In this document: positions 6,412 through 13,224 of the stretch, in pieces | Layout of the letters: each line of letters opens with the position of its first letter | Position numbering within the stretch: position 1 is the first letter of the stretch | Assembly (NCBI GenBank): GCA_001564255.1 | Contig: LKNC01000050.1 | Location: 1-13,232 of the forward strand | Reading direction: 5' to 3' | Length of the DNA stretch: 13,232 bases | DNA from: Natrialbaceae archaeon Tc-Br11_E2g1 | GTDB taxonomy: Archaea > Halobacteriota > Halobacteria > Halobacteriales > Natrialbaceae | Notes under the pieces: generated by a model | What the model saw: only the letters and a program-made list of their open reading frames with translations | The model's database searches: none | What the model was told of the DNA's origin: nothing | Position numbers and translations under genes: made by a program

Positions 6412-7071
6412 CTAGACCACGTCCCCGCGGACCGTCACGCCCTCTTTCGTTTCCTGCCAGGCCGCGAGTTCGTCGGCGGCCGTCGCCGCCTCCGCCGGGT
6501 CCATTCCGAGCATCCCGAGGGCCATCTCGAGGGTCGGGAGGGCGAACTCGCCCGCCCGGAGTTTCCGGAACGCCTCCGCGCTTCGCTGTCCGTCGACCCA
6601 CAGACAGACCCCGCGAGGGTCGAGCAGTTGCGTGTAGTCCCCCCGTGCCTGTGCCCCCCGCAGGCGCTGGGTGACGTTGTCCTCGAAGGAGGCGTTACAG
6701 ACCTCGAGGTGGACGGGTTCGTCCGCCTCGAGGAGGTGGGCGGCCAGGCACTTCTCGGGGGCGGCGTACCCGCCGGCGTTCGCACGGAGGTATTCGGGGT
6801 ACTCGACGGCCCAGTCGGCACGGACGGTGGAGCCGACCCCCTCGATTCCGTGGGAGTCTTCGCTGTCCTCGCCGCCGGCGTCGTCGGGGTCGTCGCCCAA
6901 CAGGACATCCTTGGTGAGATAGACGTCGACCCGGGAGACGGGGTCGACGCCCAGGGCGAGGGCGCCGTAGACCCACACCTCGCGGACGGGGACGGGCATC
7001 CGTTCGTCCTCGACGGTGTCGACGATTTCGGCGACCCGTTCGACCGCCCGTTCGCGCTCGAGTCCGTTCAT
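6412..7071 (-). CDS. Conserved haloarchaeal protein of unknown function (DUF7095-like)
   Basis: Acidic soluble protein of 219 residues with no signal peptide or membrane helix. The N-terminal part ERAVERVAEIVDTVEDERMPVPVREVWVYGALALGVDPVSRVDVYL (residues 8-51) has the shape of a nucleotidyltransferase-like start: helix, strand, G-x-x-A-x-G, then an Asp in a strand. The resemblance is weak and no full catalytic triad can be assigned. A very acidic, probably disordered loop follows (59-80). Later conserved-looking parts are AAPEKCLAAHLL (103-114), HLEVCNASFEDNVTQRLRGA (121-140) and a helical C-terminus. I recall a haloarchaea-specific family with this N-terminus, named DUF7095. The ATG at 7071 fits a TATA-like box about 28 nt upstream; the TTG at 7098 is rejected. 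Confidence 0.75.
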   Translation of the reverse strand: MNGLERERAVERVAEIVDTVEDERMPVPVREVWVYGALALGVDPVSRVDVYLTKDVLLGDDPDDAGGEDSEDSHGIEGVGSTVRADWAVEYPEYLRANAGGYAAPEKCLAAHLLEADEPVHLEVCNASFEDNVTQRLRGAQARGDYTQLLDPRGVCLWVDGQRSAEAFRKLRAGEFALPTLEMALGMLGMDPAEAATAADELAAWQETKEGVTVRGDVV

Positions 7072-7094
7072 CGGCGGTGGTTGGGTCCTCGCGG

Positions 7095-7104
7095 CCAAAA
7101 CGGT
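7095..7104 (-). promoter_or_regulatory. TATA-like box of the DUF7095-like gene
   Basis: On the minus strand it reads CCGTTTTGGC, centred about 28 nt before the ATG at 7071. It is the only AT-rich stretch nearby. Confidence 0.4.
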
Positions 7105-7130
7105 TTCTCGTCGTCGGGTGTCTCCGGGAA

Positions 7131-7140
7131 CCCTTTTTGT
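7131..7140 (+). promoter_or_regulatory. TATA-like box of the hydrolase-sirtuin unit
   Basis: CCCTTTTTGT is centred about 27 nt before the ATG at 7164. It supports that start over the one at 7077, and it is divergent from the promoter of the DUF7095-like gene. Confidence 0.45.
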
Positions 7141-7163
7141 TCTCGCCCGTCGAACGTTTCAGT

Positions 7164-7895
7164 ATGAGACACAGAACCTTCGGCGACGACGGTGACGACC
7201 TCGTGTTCGTCATGGGCTGGGGGAACCGGTGGACCCACGAGAACGTCGGCTGGCTGATCGGGAAACTGACCGACGCCGGCTACCGGGTCCACGCCTTCGA
7301 ACTGCCGACGAACATCGACGATTTCAAAGCCGACTGGCTCGAGCCCATCGCCGAGTACGTCCTCGATCTCGAGGGCTACCAGCTTCTCGGCCACAGCGCC
7401 GGTGCGTTGATCGGCCAGGCTCTAGACGGCGCGGAAAACCACGTCTACCTGAGTCCGTGGTGGGGCTATGACACCCCCTATCCGGAGCCGGTCCTCGAGG
7501 CCGTCTCGGCGATCCCGACCGCATTCCAGTTCCTGCCGGGACCGACCGTAGACGAGGCGGCCCTCGGATCGCTCGCGACCGACCACCAGCTGTCGACGAT
7601 GCCACGGTGGGTCTCCCCGGCGTTCGTCCGCGAGACGAGAGCCGCCCAGCGGAACCTGCTGACGATAGATCACGACGCCGTCGTCTTCTGTTCGCTGTGT
7701 GACCCACTGATCGATTTGGCGGCGATCGGTCGACGCGTCCCGACGGAACACGTCGTCCTCTACGACGGCGGCCACGAAATCTTCTCGGCGAGAGGCCGGG
7801 CGGAGTACGTCGACCTCCTCCTCGAGGCCCTCGAGTCGGGTGCCGAGCCGATCGAACGGCGCCAGCCGACCGCCCCGGCCGCCGACGCCGGGTGA
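7164..7895 (+). CDS. Alpha/beta hydrolase
   Basis: Soluble hydrolase of 243 residues with a recognisable catalytic triad. The nucleophile elbow is GHSAG with Ser78 (residues 76-80), the likely acid is Asp180 in CSLCDPLI (176-183), and the His is His204 in GGHEIF (202-207). The oxyanion region is probably VFVMGWGNRW (14-23), where family members usually have H-G. The sequence FELPTNIDDF (45-54) leads to a short cap. The C-terminal 20 residues are Ala/Pro-rich and probably disordered. Ester, thioester or amide substrates are all possible. The sirtuin gene begins 30 nt after its stop, so the two are probably cotranscribed. Confidence 0.85.
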   Translation: MRHRTFGDDGDDLVFVMGWGNRWTHENVGWLIGKLTDAGYRVHAFELPTNIDDFKADWLEPIAEYVLDLEGYQLLGHSAGALIGQALDGAENHVYLSPWWGYDTPYPEPVLEAVSAIPTAFQFLPGPTVDEAALGSLATDHQLSTMPRWVSPAFVRETRAAQRNLLTIDHDAVVFCSLCDPLIDLAAIGRRVPTEHVVLYDGGHEIFSARGRAEYVDLLLEALESGAEPIERRQPTAPAADAG

Positions 7896-7925
7896 CAGTT
7901 GTCCCCCGAACGCCACCCCTCGATC

Positions 7926-8699
7926 ATGACAGACCTCGACTCCCTCGCAGCCGAGATCGCCGGCGCCGACACCGTCGTCGCGTTGACCGGCGCGGGCATC
8001 TCAGCGCCCTCGGGCGTCCCGACCTTCCGTGGTGAAGACGGCGTCTGGGGACACTTCGACGAAGGACAGTTCACCTACGGCCGGTTCCAGCGTGACCCCG
8101 CCGGCTTCTGGCGCGATCGCCTCGAGCTTTACGAAGCGATGTTCGGCGACGGGATCGAACCGAACCCCGGCCACGAGGCACTGGCCGACCTGTCCGCCGA
8201 CGGTCACCTCGAGGCCGTCCTCACCCAGAACACCGACGGACTCCACGCCGAGGCCGCCGGGAGGCTCCCCGAGGGGGACCGGCCGGAACTTCTCGAGTTA
8301 CACGGCAACGCCCACCGGGTCAGGTGTGAAGACTGTGGCCGCCGGAAGGCGAACGACCCGATCGTAGCGCGCGTCCGGGACGGCGACGTGCCGCCACGGT
8401 GTTCCTGTGGGGGTGTGTTCAAACCCGACGTCGTCCTCTTCGGCGAACGACTCCCGGGTGGAGCCCTCCAGCGTGCACGCGCCCTCGCCCGCGAAAGTGA
8501 CGTCTTCCTCGCGATCGGCTCGTCGCTCGTCGTCCAGCCCGCCGCCGCCCTTCCACGACAGGCGGCCGGCACTGACGCGACACTCGCGATCGTCAACCTC
8601 GAGACGACGCCCTACGACACGGACGCGAGCGTCCTCCTCCGGGCCGACGTGACCGACGTCCTCCCCCGGCTCCGGGACGCAGTCGCCGACCGGGCCTGA
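7926..8699 (+). CDS. cobB: NAD-dependent protein deacylase, Sir2 family
   Basis: Sirtuin of 257 residues that removes acyl groups from protein lysines using NAD, giving nicotinamide and O-acyl-ADP-ribose. Visible motifs are ALTGAGISAPSGVPTFRG (residues 19-36) for NAD, TQNTDGLH (100-107), the catalytic His126 in ELHGN, a zinc ribbon of Cys134, Cys137, Cys159 and Cys161, FKPDVVLFGE (165-174), GSSLVVQP (198-205) and IVNLE (222-226). The length is normal for prokaryotic CobB/Sir2. At the position of the Tyr-x-x-Arg pair that favours acidic acyl groups in E. coli CobB, my manual alignment reads FWRDR, so Arg is kept and Tyr is Trp. The ATG at 7926 is preferred to a TTG nine codons upstream. It ends 4 nt before the end of a convergent gene. 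Confidence 0.93.
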   Translation: MTDLDSLAAEIAGADTVVALTGAGISAPSGVPTFRGEDGVWGHFDEGQFTYGRFQRDPAGFWRDRLELYEAMFGDGIEPNPGHEALADLSADGHLEAVLTQNTDGLHAEAAGRLPEGDRPELLELHGNAHRVRCEDCGRRKANDPIVARVRDGDVPPRCSCGGVFKPDVVLFGERLPGGALQRARALARESDVFLAIGSSLVVQPAAALPRQAAGTDATLAIVNLETTPYDTDASVLLRADVTDVLPRLRDAVADRA

Positions 8700-8703
8700 C
8701 CGC

Positions 8704-9612
8704 TCACCGCAGGCGATCGAAGACCGCGGAGAGAATCGACCCGTCCGAACGGCCTTTCGCGATCACGACGGGCGGATCGGCCCACCGGCTGACCGTCGCG
8801 GCGACCGAACCGACGACCCGACGCCGAACCGTTCGCTCGCGGGTCGCCCCGAGGACGACCAGATCGTGCTCGCCGGCTTCGACGACGACCGAACTTGCGA
8901 CGTCGTCGCTCTCCTCGACGACCGCCTCGACGGGAACCTCCGTGAGTTGCCTCGCGGCCGCCTCGACGTACTCGTGGGCGCTCGCCCGGTCGCGTTCGTC
9001 CGCCCCCGTGGGGGCGTAGGAGACGACCGTCACCGTCGCGTCCTCGGCGGCCGCGACGGCCTCCGCGAGGTCGGTCGCCGGCTCTACGTGTGGGCCGCCG
9101 ACGGTCGGAAACAGGACCGACTCGAGGCCGTCGGCGGTCGTCCCGACGCGCTCGACGAAGACGTCACAGGGGGCACGCCTGATCACCGGATCGACCGTGG
9201 TCCCGAGGACGACGTCCGAAGCCCGGGGCCTGTCGTGCCACCCCAACAAGAGTGCGTCGGCGTCGGCCGCTTCGACCGCCGTGAGGATCTCGCCGGCGAC
9301 GTCGGTCCCGATCAGGAGCCGGCCGTCGACCGGTACCGACGCCTCGGACGCGGCCGCAGTCGCCCGGTCTATCGCCTCCCGGTGGCCCGTGGCGAACTCG
9401 GATTTGATCCGCTGGTCCGAAAAGAGCCGAAACGGCGAGGTCGGCGTCTTGTGGATCACGCTCACGACCTCGATCTCCCCGTCCTTTCCCGCCGCGAGGT
9501 CGACTGCTGTCCGCATCAACTGCTCGACGTTTCCACGGTCCGCGACCGCGACGACGAGCGTGTACGTCCCCGTCGAACCCGCCTCGAGAACGGATCGCTG
9601 AGAAACCGCCAT
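8704..9612 (-). CDS. Universal stress protein with two UspA domains
   Basis: Cytoplasmic protein of 302 residues with tandem Usp domains (about 17-155 and 163-287). Domain 1 starts TLVVAVADRGN and has the nucleotide-loop region LLLGWHDRPRASDVVLGTTVDPVIRRAPCDVFV (121-153). Domain 2 starts SVLFPTVGG and has LVVLGATRERTVRRRVVGSVAATV (251-274), close to the G-x2-G-x9-G-S/T ATP motif but with Thr for the second Gly, followed by PPVVIAKG. Such tandem proteins in haloarchaea often accompany amino acid or cation transporters, but no transporter is visible here. Its end is 4 nt from the convergent sirtuin gene, so the two 3' UTRs must overlap. Confidence 0.9.
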   Translation of the reverse strand: MAVSQRSVLEAGSTGTYTLVVAVADRGNVEQLMRTAVDLAAGKDGEIEVVSVIHKTPTSPFRLFSDQRIKSEFATGHREAIDRATAAASEASVPVDGRLLIGTDVAGEILTAVEAADADALLLGWHDRPRASDVVLGTTVDPVIRRAPCDVFVERVGTTADGLESVLFPTVGGPHVEPATDLAEAVAAAEDATVTVVSYAPTGADERDRASAHEYVEAAARQLTEVPVEAVVEESDDVASSVVVEAGEHDLVVLGATRERTVRRRVVGSVAATVSRWADPPVVIAKGRSDGSILSAVFDRLR

Positions 9613-9639
9613 TTGCTACCACTATGCACTGTAGCACCC

Positions 9640-9650
9640 TAAGAATACCT
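9640..9650 (-). promoter_or_regulatory. TATA-like box of the universal stress protein gene
   Basis: On the minus strand the stretch reads AGGTATTCTTA, centred about 32 nt before the ATG at 9612. The spacing is a little long for a leaderless gene, but it is the best AT-rich element there. Confidence 0.35.
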
Positions 9651-9661
9651 CACGAACTCGA

Positions 9662-9752
9662 GACCGTCTGCTACGGTCAGACAAACGTACGTATACAGCC
9701 GGTCGAGTAACTGAGACGACAGAGGGGCGAGAGGAACCGGATGCTATCCGGT
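9662..9752. repeat. Two perfect inverted repeats in the usp-lipid synthase gap
   Basis: GACCGT (9662-9667) / ACGGTC (9673-9678) has a 5-nt loop. ACCGGAT (9736-9742) / ATCCGGT (9746-9752) has a 3-nt loop. Both lie in the 218-nt gap between two minus-strand genes. They could be hairpins in a transcript or protein-binding sites upstream of the stress protein. Confidence 0.45.
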
Positions 9753-9799
9753 GACGAGCGGCCCGGACACATCGGTCGGAGATACGAGCACTGGCGGGC

Positions 9800-9819
9800 G
9801 AAAATCCGCGGGGATTTTC
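9800..9819 (-). terminator. Hairpin terminator after geranylgeranylglyceryl phosphate synthase
   Basis: GAAAATCC (9800-9807) and GGATTTTC (9812-9819) form a perfect 8-bp stem with a 4-nt loop. It starts 11 nt downstream of the stop of the minus-strand synthase gene. A short U run lies in the descending arm rather than after it. Confidence 0.55.
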
Positions 9820-9830
9820 CTTCGGCAGTA

Positions 9831-10532
9831 TCAGGCGTCGTTCGCCCCGTCGACGGTTTCCCGGACGGCCTCGACGCCCCCGTCGTGTGCGAGGTCGCCG
9901 ACGACGACGACGTCGGCGTGCTGGCCCATCGTGTACGCCGAGTCGTAATCACGGACCCCGCCGCCGTAGAACAGCGTCGACTCCTCGAGGCCGTCGCTCG
10001 CGGCAGAGACGAGACGCTCCTCGCCGAAGGTGCCGGAGTACTCGACGTAGACGATCTCCTGGCCGAACATCCGTTCGGCGACTTTCGCGTAGGCCTCGAC
10101 GTCACCGGCAGTGAGATCACAGTTCGCCTCCGTCAGTTGTGCCACGTCGGCCTCGGGGTTCAACACGATGTAGGCCTCGAGGGTGGTCCGATCCCAGTCC
10201 AACCCGTCGTCGATCCGGACCCACTCCTTGTGGGCTTCGGTGATCCAGAAAGGCGAGCCGGCGTTGAAGACCGTCGGGACGAGATACCCCTCCAAGGCGT
10301 CGCTGTCGACGACGACGCCCGGGTTCGCCGGCTCCTGGTAGAGGGGGACGTCGTGTTGGGCACAGGCCTCGATGACCGCGGTCATGTTCTCTTCGGTCAT
10401 CCCCGTCGTGCCGCCGACTTCGATCGCGTCGGTGCCTGTCGCACAGAGGTCACCGTAGGTGATCCCGTCGGGCAACTCCTTGTCGGGATCGAGTTTCAGA
10501 ACGTGGTTCCAGTCGTCCCAGGGCGCAGTCAT
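9831..10532 (-). CDS. Geranylgeranylglyceryl phosphate synthase (EC 2.5.1.41)
   Basis: TIM-barrel prenyltransferase of 233 residues that joins geranylgeranyl diphosphate to sn-glycerol 1-phosphate, the first ether bond of archaeal membrane lipids. Hallmarks are the Mg-binding start VLKLDPDK (residues 11-18), [14 protein letters not shown] (33-46), FNAGSPFWI (89-97), [10 protein letters not shown] (121-130), the glycerol-phosphate site YVEYSGTFG (162-170), the phosphate-binding [11 protein letters not shown] (189-199) and VGDLAH (211-216). Its length is that of the haloarchaeal enzyme. The ATG at 10532 starts the conserved region and sits about 27 nt after a TATA-like box; the ATG at 10559 is rejected. 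It appears monocistronic, with its own terminator hairpin. Confidence 0.94.
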   Translation of the reverse strand: MTAPWDDWNHVLKLDPDKELPDGITYGDLCATGTDAIEVGGTTGMTEENMTAVIEACAQHDVPLYQEPANPGVVVDSDALEGYLVPTVFNAGSPFWITEAHKEWVRIDDGLDWDRTTLEAYIVLNPEADVAQLTEANCDLTAGDVEAYAKVAERMFGQEIVYVEYSGTFGEERLVSAASDGLEESTLFYGGGVRDYDSAYTMGQHADVVVVGDLAHDGGVEAVRETVDGANDA

Positions 10533-10552
10533 ACCCCTCCGTTTCCCGGTAG

Positions 10553-10563
10553 CGATCAAAAAC
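10553..10563 (-). promoter_or_regulatory. TATA box of the lipid synthase gene
   Basis: On the minus strand the stretch reads GGTTTTTGATC, centred about 27 nt before the ATG at 10532. It fits a leaderless transcript. Confidence 0.5.
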
Positions 10564-10617
10564 CCTGCGAAACCGACGGATACCGGTCAACGCGGCGAAA
10601 CCACGATCCCGAGGCCG

Positions 10618-11808
10618 TCAGATACCCTGACCCATCAGGTGACTTCGTAACACGTCCGCCTCCTTGTTCCCGGTCCCGGTACTGACGACGACGACCGTCG
10701 CGTCGCCGTCGAACTCGCCGCCCTCGGCGAGTTGCCACGCACCACTGGCCGCGGCCGCCGAGGAGGGGTCCATCTCCAGTCCCTCGTTTTTCGCGACGGC
10801 GATCGCCGCGTCTAAGATCTCGCCGTCTTTCGTCGCCACCGCACCCCCGTCGCTTTCCCGGAGGGCCTCGAGGATCAGCGGGCTCGCGTTCGGGTCGGGG
10901 ATCTCGATACCGCCACAGATCGTGTCGGGGTACTCGATCGGTTCGGTGACCTCCCTCTCCTCTCCGAGGGCCTCGACGATCGGCGCACAGCCTTCCGCCT
11001 GGGCGGCGTAGATCCCCGGCAGCTCGTCGATCACTCCGAGGTCCCGGAACTGGCTCGCGCCCTTGTGCAACGCGACCGGCCCCAGTCCGCTCCCGGTCGG
11101 GTAGACGATCGCCTCCGGAACCTCCCACTCCAGTTTCTCGACGATCTCGAACAGCAGCGTCTTTTCGCCCTCGTGGCGATACGGCGTCGCGAAGGCCTCG
11201 AGTGAGTACCAGTCGTGTTCGGCCATCGCCTCCCGAAAGCCGGCTTCGGCGTCGGGGAACCGGCCGCCGGTGACGGTCATGTCGCCGCCGTGGACGTTGA
11301 CCATCGACTTGTGGGTGTGACTCGAGCGCGCCGGCAGGTAGGCGTGGGCCTCGAGGTCGGCCCGGCCGGCGTAGGCCGCGGCGGCCTGCCCGTCGTTGCC
11401 CGTCGAGGGGAGGGCGACGTCGCTCGCGCCGTGGCCGTTCGCCGCGGTGACGGCCAGACTCAGCCCGCGATCGAGGACCGTCCCCGTCGGGTTTCGGCCC
11501 TCGTCTTTGATCAGGACGCGTCCGACGCCGAGTTCCTCGGCGAGGGTCGGACACTCGACCAGCGGCGTTCCCCCCTCCTCGGCCGTCACCGCCGACTCCC
11601 GGCAAAAGGGGAGCAGTTCCTCGTAGCGCCACATCGAGTCGACGGGACGTGACTCGACGGTCCCCCAGTCGACGTCGATCGCGTCCAGGTCGTACGCCGG
11701 ATCGAGGATCCCCCCACACTCCTCACAGCGGTGAGTCGTTTCGGCCGCGTCGAAAGTCGCCCCACAGTCGGTACACTCGAGCCCCGAAAACGCCTCGGTC
11801 GTCTCCAT
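10618..11808 (-). CDS. Threonine synthase-family protein lacking the PLP lysine
   Basis: Protein of 396 residues with the fold-type II PLP layout of threonine synthase, which normally converts O-phosphohomoserine to threonine. An N-terminal zinc ribbon has Cys12, Cys15, Cys28 and Cys31. KDEGRNPTG (101-109) is intact, as are STGNDGQAAAAYAGRADL (135-152), the phosphate-binding-like YPTGSGLGPVALHKG (236-250) and STGTGNKEA (376-384). However, the expected S-F-K-D-R-G after NPTG reads T-V-L-D-R-G, so the Schiff-base Lys is Leu112. I checked this codon (CTC) on the sequence. The protein may be a non-PLP, regulatory or altered-chemistry paralogue; a functional threonine synthase would have to be elsewhere. 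The ATG at 11808 fits the zinc ribbon start and the promoter; the start at 12027 is rejected. It is divergent from the oxidoreductase gene. Confidence 0.85.
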   Translation of the reverse strand: METTEAFSGLECTDCGATFDAAETTHRCEECGGILDPAYDLDAIDVDWGTVESRPVDSMWRYEELLPFCRESAVTAEEGGTPLVECPTLAEELGVGRVLIKDEGRNPTGTVLDRGLSLAVTAANGHGASDVALPSTGNDGQAAAAYAGRADLEAHAYLPARSSHTHKSMVNVHGGDMTVTGGRFPDAEAGFREAMAEHDWYSLEAFATPYRHEGEKTLLFEIVEKLEWEVPEAIVYPTGSGLGPVALHKGASQFRDLGVIDELPGIYAAQAEGCAPIVEALGEEREVTEPIEYPDTICGGIEIPDPNASPLILEALRESDGGAVATKDGEILDAAIAVAKNEGLEMDPSSAAAASGAWQLAEGGEFDGDATVVVVSTGTGNKEADVLRSHLMGQGI

Positions 11809-11815
11809 AGTCGGG

Positions 11816-11830
11816 CTTTCGGCCCGAAAG
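11816..11830. promoter_or_regulatory. 15-nt palindrome in promoter of threonine-synthase-like gene
   Basis: CTTTCGG (11816-11822) and CCGAAAG (11824-11830) are perfect inverted repeats with a single central C. The site lies between the TATA-like box (11831-11837) and the ATG at 11808. The overlapping pair CGGGC (11812-11816) / GCCCG (11822-11826) gives an alternative stem. A dimeric repressor site is plausible. Confidence 0.4.
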
Positions 11831-11837
11831 ACAAATC
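11830..11837 (-). promoter_or_regulatory. TATA-like box of the threonine-synthase-like gene
   Basis: On the minus strand the stretch reads GATTTGTC, centred about 26 nt before the ATG at 11808. It abuts the palindrome. Confidence 0.4.
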
Positions 11838-11890
11838 GCTGTCCATCCGACGGACTCGAGGCCAGCCGGTCGACGCCGTATGGGTCCATG

Positions 11891-11899
11891 ATTTTATAT
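11891..11899 (+). promoter_or_regulatory. TATA box of the FAD oxidoreductase gene
   Basis: ATTTTATAT is the most AT-rich stretch nearby and is centred about 26 nt before the ATG at 11921. It indicates a leaderless transcript and excludes the upstream in-frame start at 11888, which lies before the box. Confidence 0.6.
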
Positions 11900-11920
11900 G
11901 TCGAGATACAAGCGCCGCCC

Positions 11921-13195
11921 ATGAGTAAGACGCCACACGTGTCGGTCGTCGGCGGTGGTCTCGCCGGACTGGTCGCCGCCCGCCACCTCGCCGCCGGCGG
12001 GGCGTCGGTGACCGTCCTCGAGCGCAACGACGAGGTCGGCGGGCGCGTGCGGACCCGTACGGAAGACGGCTACCGGTTCGACCGGGGTTTTCAGGTCCTC
12101 TTTCCGACCTACCCCGCCGTGGCCCGGGAACTCGACCTCGAGGCGCTCGACCTCCGTCGGTTCGCCCCGGGTGCCGTCCTGGCCCGTCCGGGCCACCGCT
12201 CTACCCTGTCGGACCCGTTTCGGGAGCCGACGGCACTGCCCGCGACGCTGCTTAACCCCGATATCACGATCGGCGACAAACTCCGCGTGGCGAAACTCAG
12301 GCGGGATCTCACGGGGACCGACCCCGCGGAGATCTTCGCCGGCGACGACAAGTCGATCGCGTCGTACCTGCGCGAGTATGGGTTCTCCCCGAAGTTCGTA
12401 GAGAACTTCGCCGCACCCTTCTACGGCGGGATCACCCTCGATCGCTCTCTCGAGACCTCCGCGGCGGTCTTCGAGTACACCTTCCGGACGCTTTCGGTCG
12501 GGGCGACGGCCGTCCCGGCAGGCGGGATGGGGGAGATTCCAGCACAACTCGGGAAATACGCCCGACGGAACGGTGTGACCCTCGAGACGGGCGTCGACGT
12601 CGAGTCCGTCACGGCCGACGGCGACGGCGCGACCGTCGTCGCCGACGGCGACTCTCACGGGTCGGACGCCGTCGTCGTCGCGACCGATCCCCGGAGTGCC
12701 CGCGAGCTGACCGGCCTCGAGTCGATCCCGACCGAGGGCCGGGCCTGTGTGACCCAGTACTACGCCTTGCCGGAGGAAACGGACCTCGAGACGGGCAAAC
12801 GCCTACTCCTGAACACGGGCGAGGAGGGGCCAAACCAGGTCGTCCCCCACAGCGAGGTCGCCCCCGAGTACGCACCCGAGGACGCGACGCTCGTGAGCGC
12901 GACCTACCTCGGCGAGCGCGAGGAGAGCGCCGAGGAACTCGCCGAGACGAGCCGGCGGACCCTCGAGTCGTGGTTCCCCGAACGCCGGTTCGATCGCTTC
13001 GAGGTCCGTTCGACCGAGCGTGTCGACTTCGCCCAGTTCGCCCAGCCCCCGGGCATCCACGACGAGTTACCCGACGTTCGCGACCCCGAGGGGCCGGTTT
13101 ACCTCGCCGGTGACTATACGCAGTGGTCCTCGATCCAGGGGGCGATGGGGAGTGGCTACGAGGCGGCACGCGCGGTCCTCGAGGATTCGGTCTGA
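11921..13195 (+). CDS. FAD-dependent oxidoreductase, amine oxidase/desaturase type
   Basis: Flavoprotein of 424 residues. The dinucleotide-binding motif VSVVGGGLAGLVAARHL (residues 7-23), the acidic end of strand 2 in VTVLERNDEVGGRVRT (30-45) and GYRFDRGFQVL (50-60) are the start of the amine oxidase/protoporphyrinogen oxidase/phytoene desaturase superfamily. PAGGMGEIPAQL and the strand VVVATDP in the middle are also typical. The C-terminal FAD site is PVYLAGDYTQWSSIQGAMGSGYEAARAVL. Substrates in this superfamily range from carotenoids and porphyrins to amines, and nothing here narrows this down. No Tat signal is visible, so it is probably cytoplasmic or loosely membrane-associated. It is divergent from the threonine-synthase-like gene across 112 nt. 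Confidence 0.88.
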   Translation: MSKTPHVSVVGGGLAGLVAARHLAAGGASVTVLERNDEVGGRVRTRTEDGYRFDRGFQVLFPTYPAVARELDLEALDLRRFAPGAVLARPGHRSTLSDPFREPTALPATLLNPDITIGDKLRVAKLRRDLTGTDPAEIFAGDDKSIASYLREYGFSPKFVENFAAPFYGGITLDRSLETSAAVFEYTFRTLSVGATAVPAGGMGEIPAQLGKYARRNGVTLETGVDVESVTADGDGATVVADGDSHGSDAVVVATDPRSARELTGLESIPTEGRACVTQYYALPEETDLETGKRLLLNTGEEGPNQVVPHSEVAPEYAPEDATLVSATYLGEREESAEELAETSRRTLESWFPERRFDRFEVRSTERVDFAQFAQPPGIHDELPDVRDPEGPVYLAGDYTQWSSIQGAMGSGYEAARAVLEDSV

Positions 13196-13224
13196 CAGCC
13201 GGCGGCCCGTCCGACAGCGACCGG

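Noticed and set aside
8866..9642. Open frame of 258 codons on the plus strand opposite the universal stress protein
   Set aside because: Shadow of the two-domain Usp gene, with no recognisable motif.
9741..10685. Open frame of 314 codons on the plus strand opposite the lipid synthase
   Set aside because: The minus strand encodes a clear geranylgeranylglyceryl phosphate synthase; the plus frame is a GC-bias shadow.
11809..12027. N-terminal extension of the threonine-synthase-like protein
   Set aside because: It would cross its own promoter and run into the divergent oxidoreductase gene; the zinc ribbon begins shortly after the ATG at 11808.
11894..12658. Open frame of 254 codons on the minus strand inside the oxidoreductase
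   Set aside because: Antisense to a full-length FAD enzyme; its sequence is Arg/Gly-rich without motifs.
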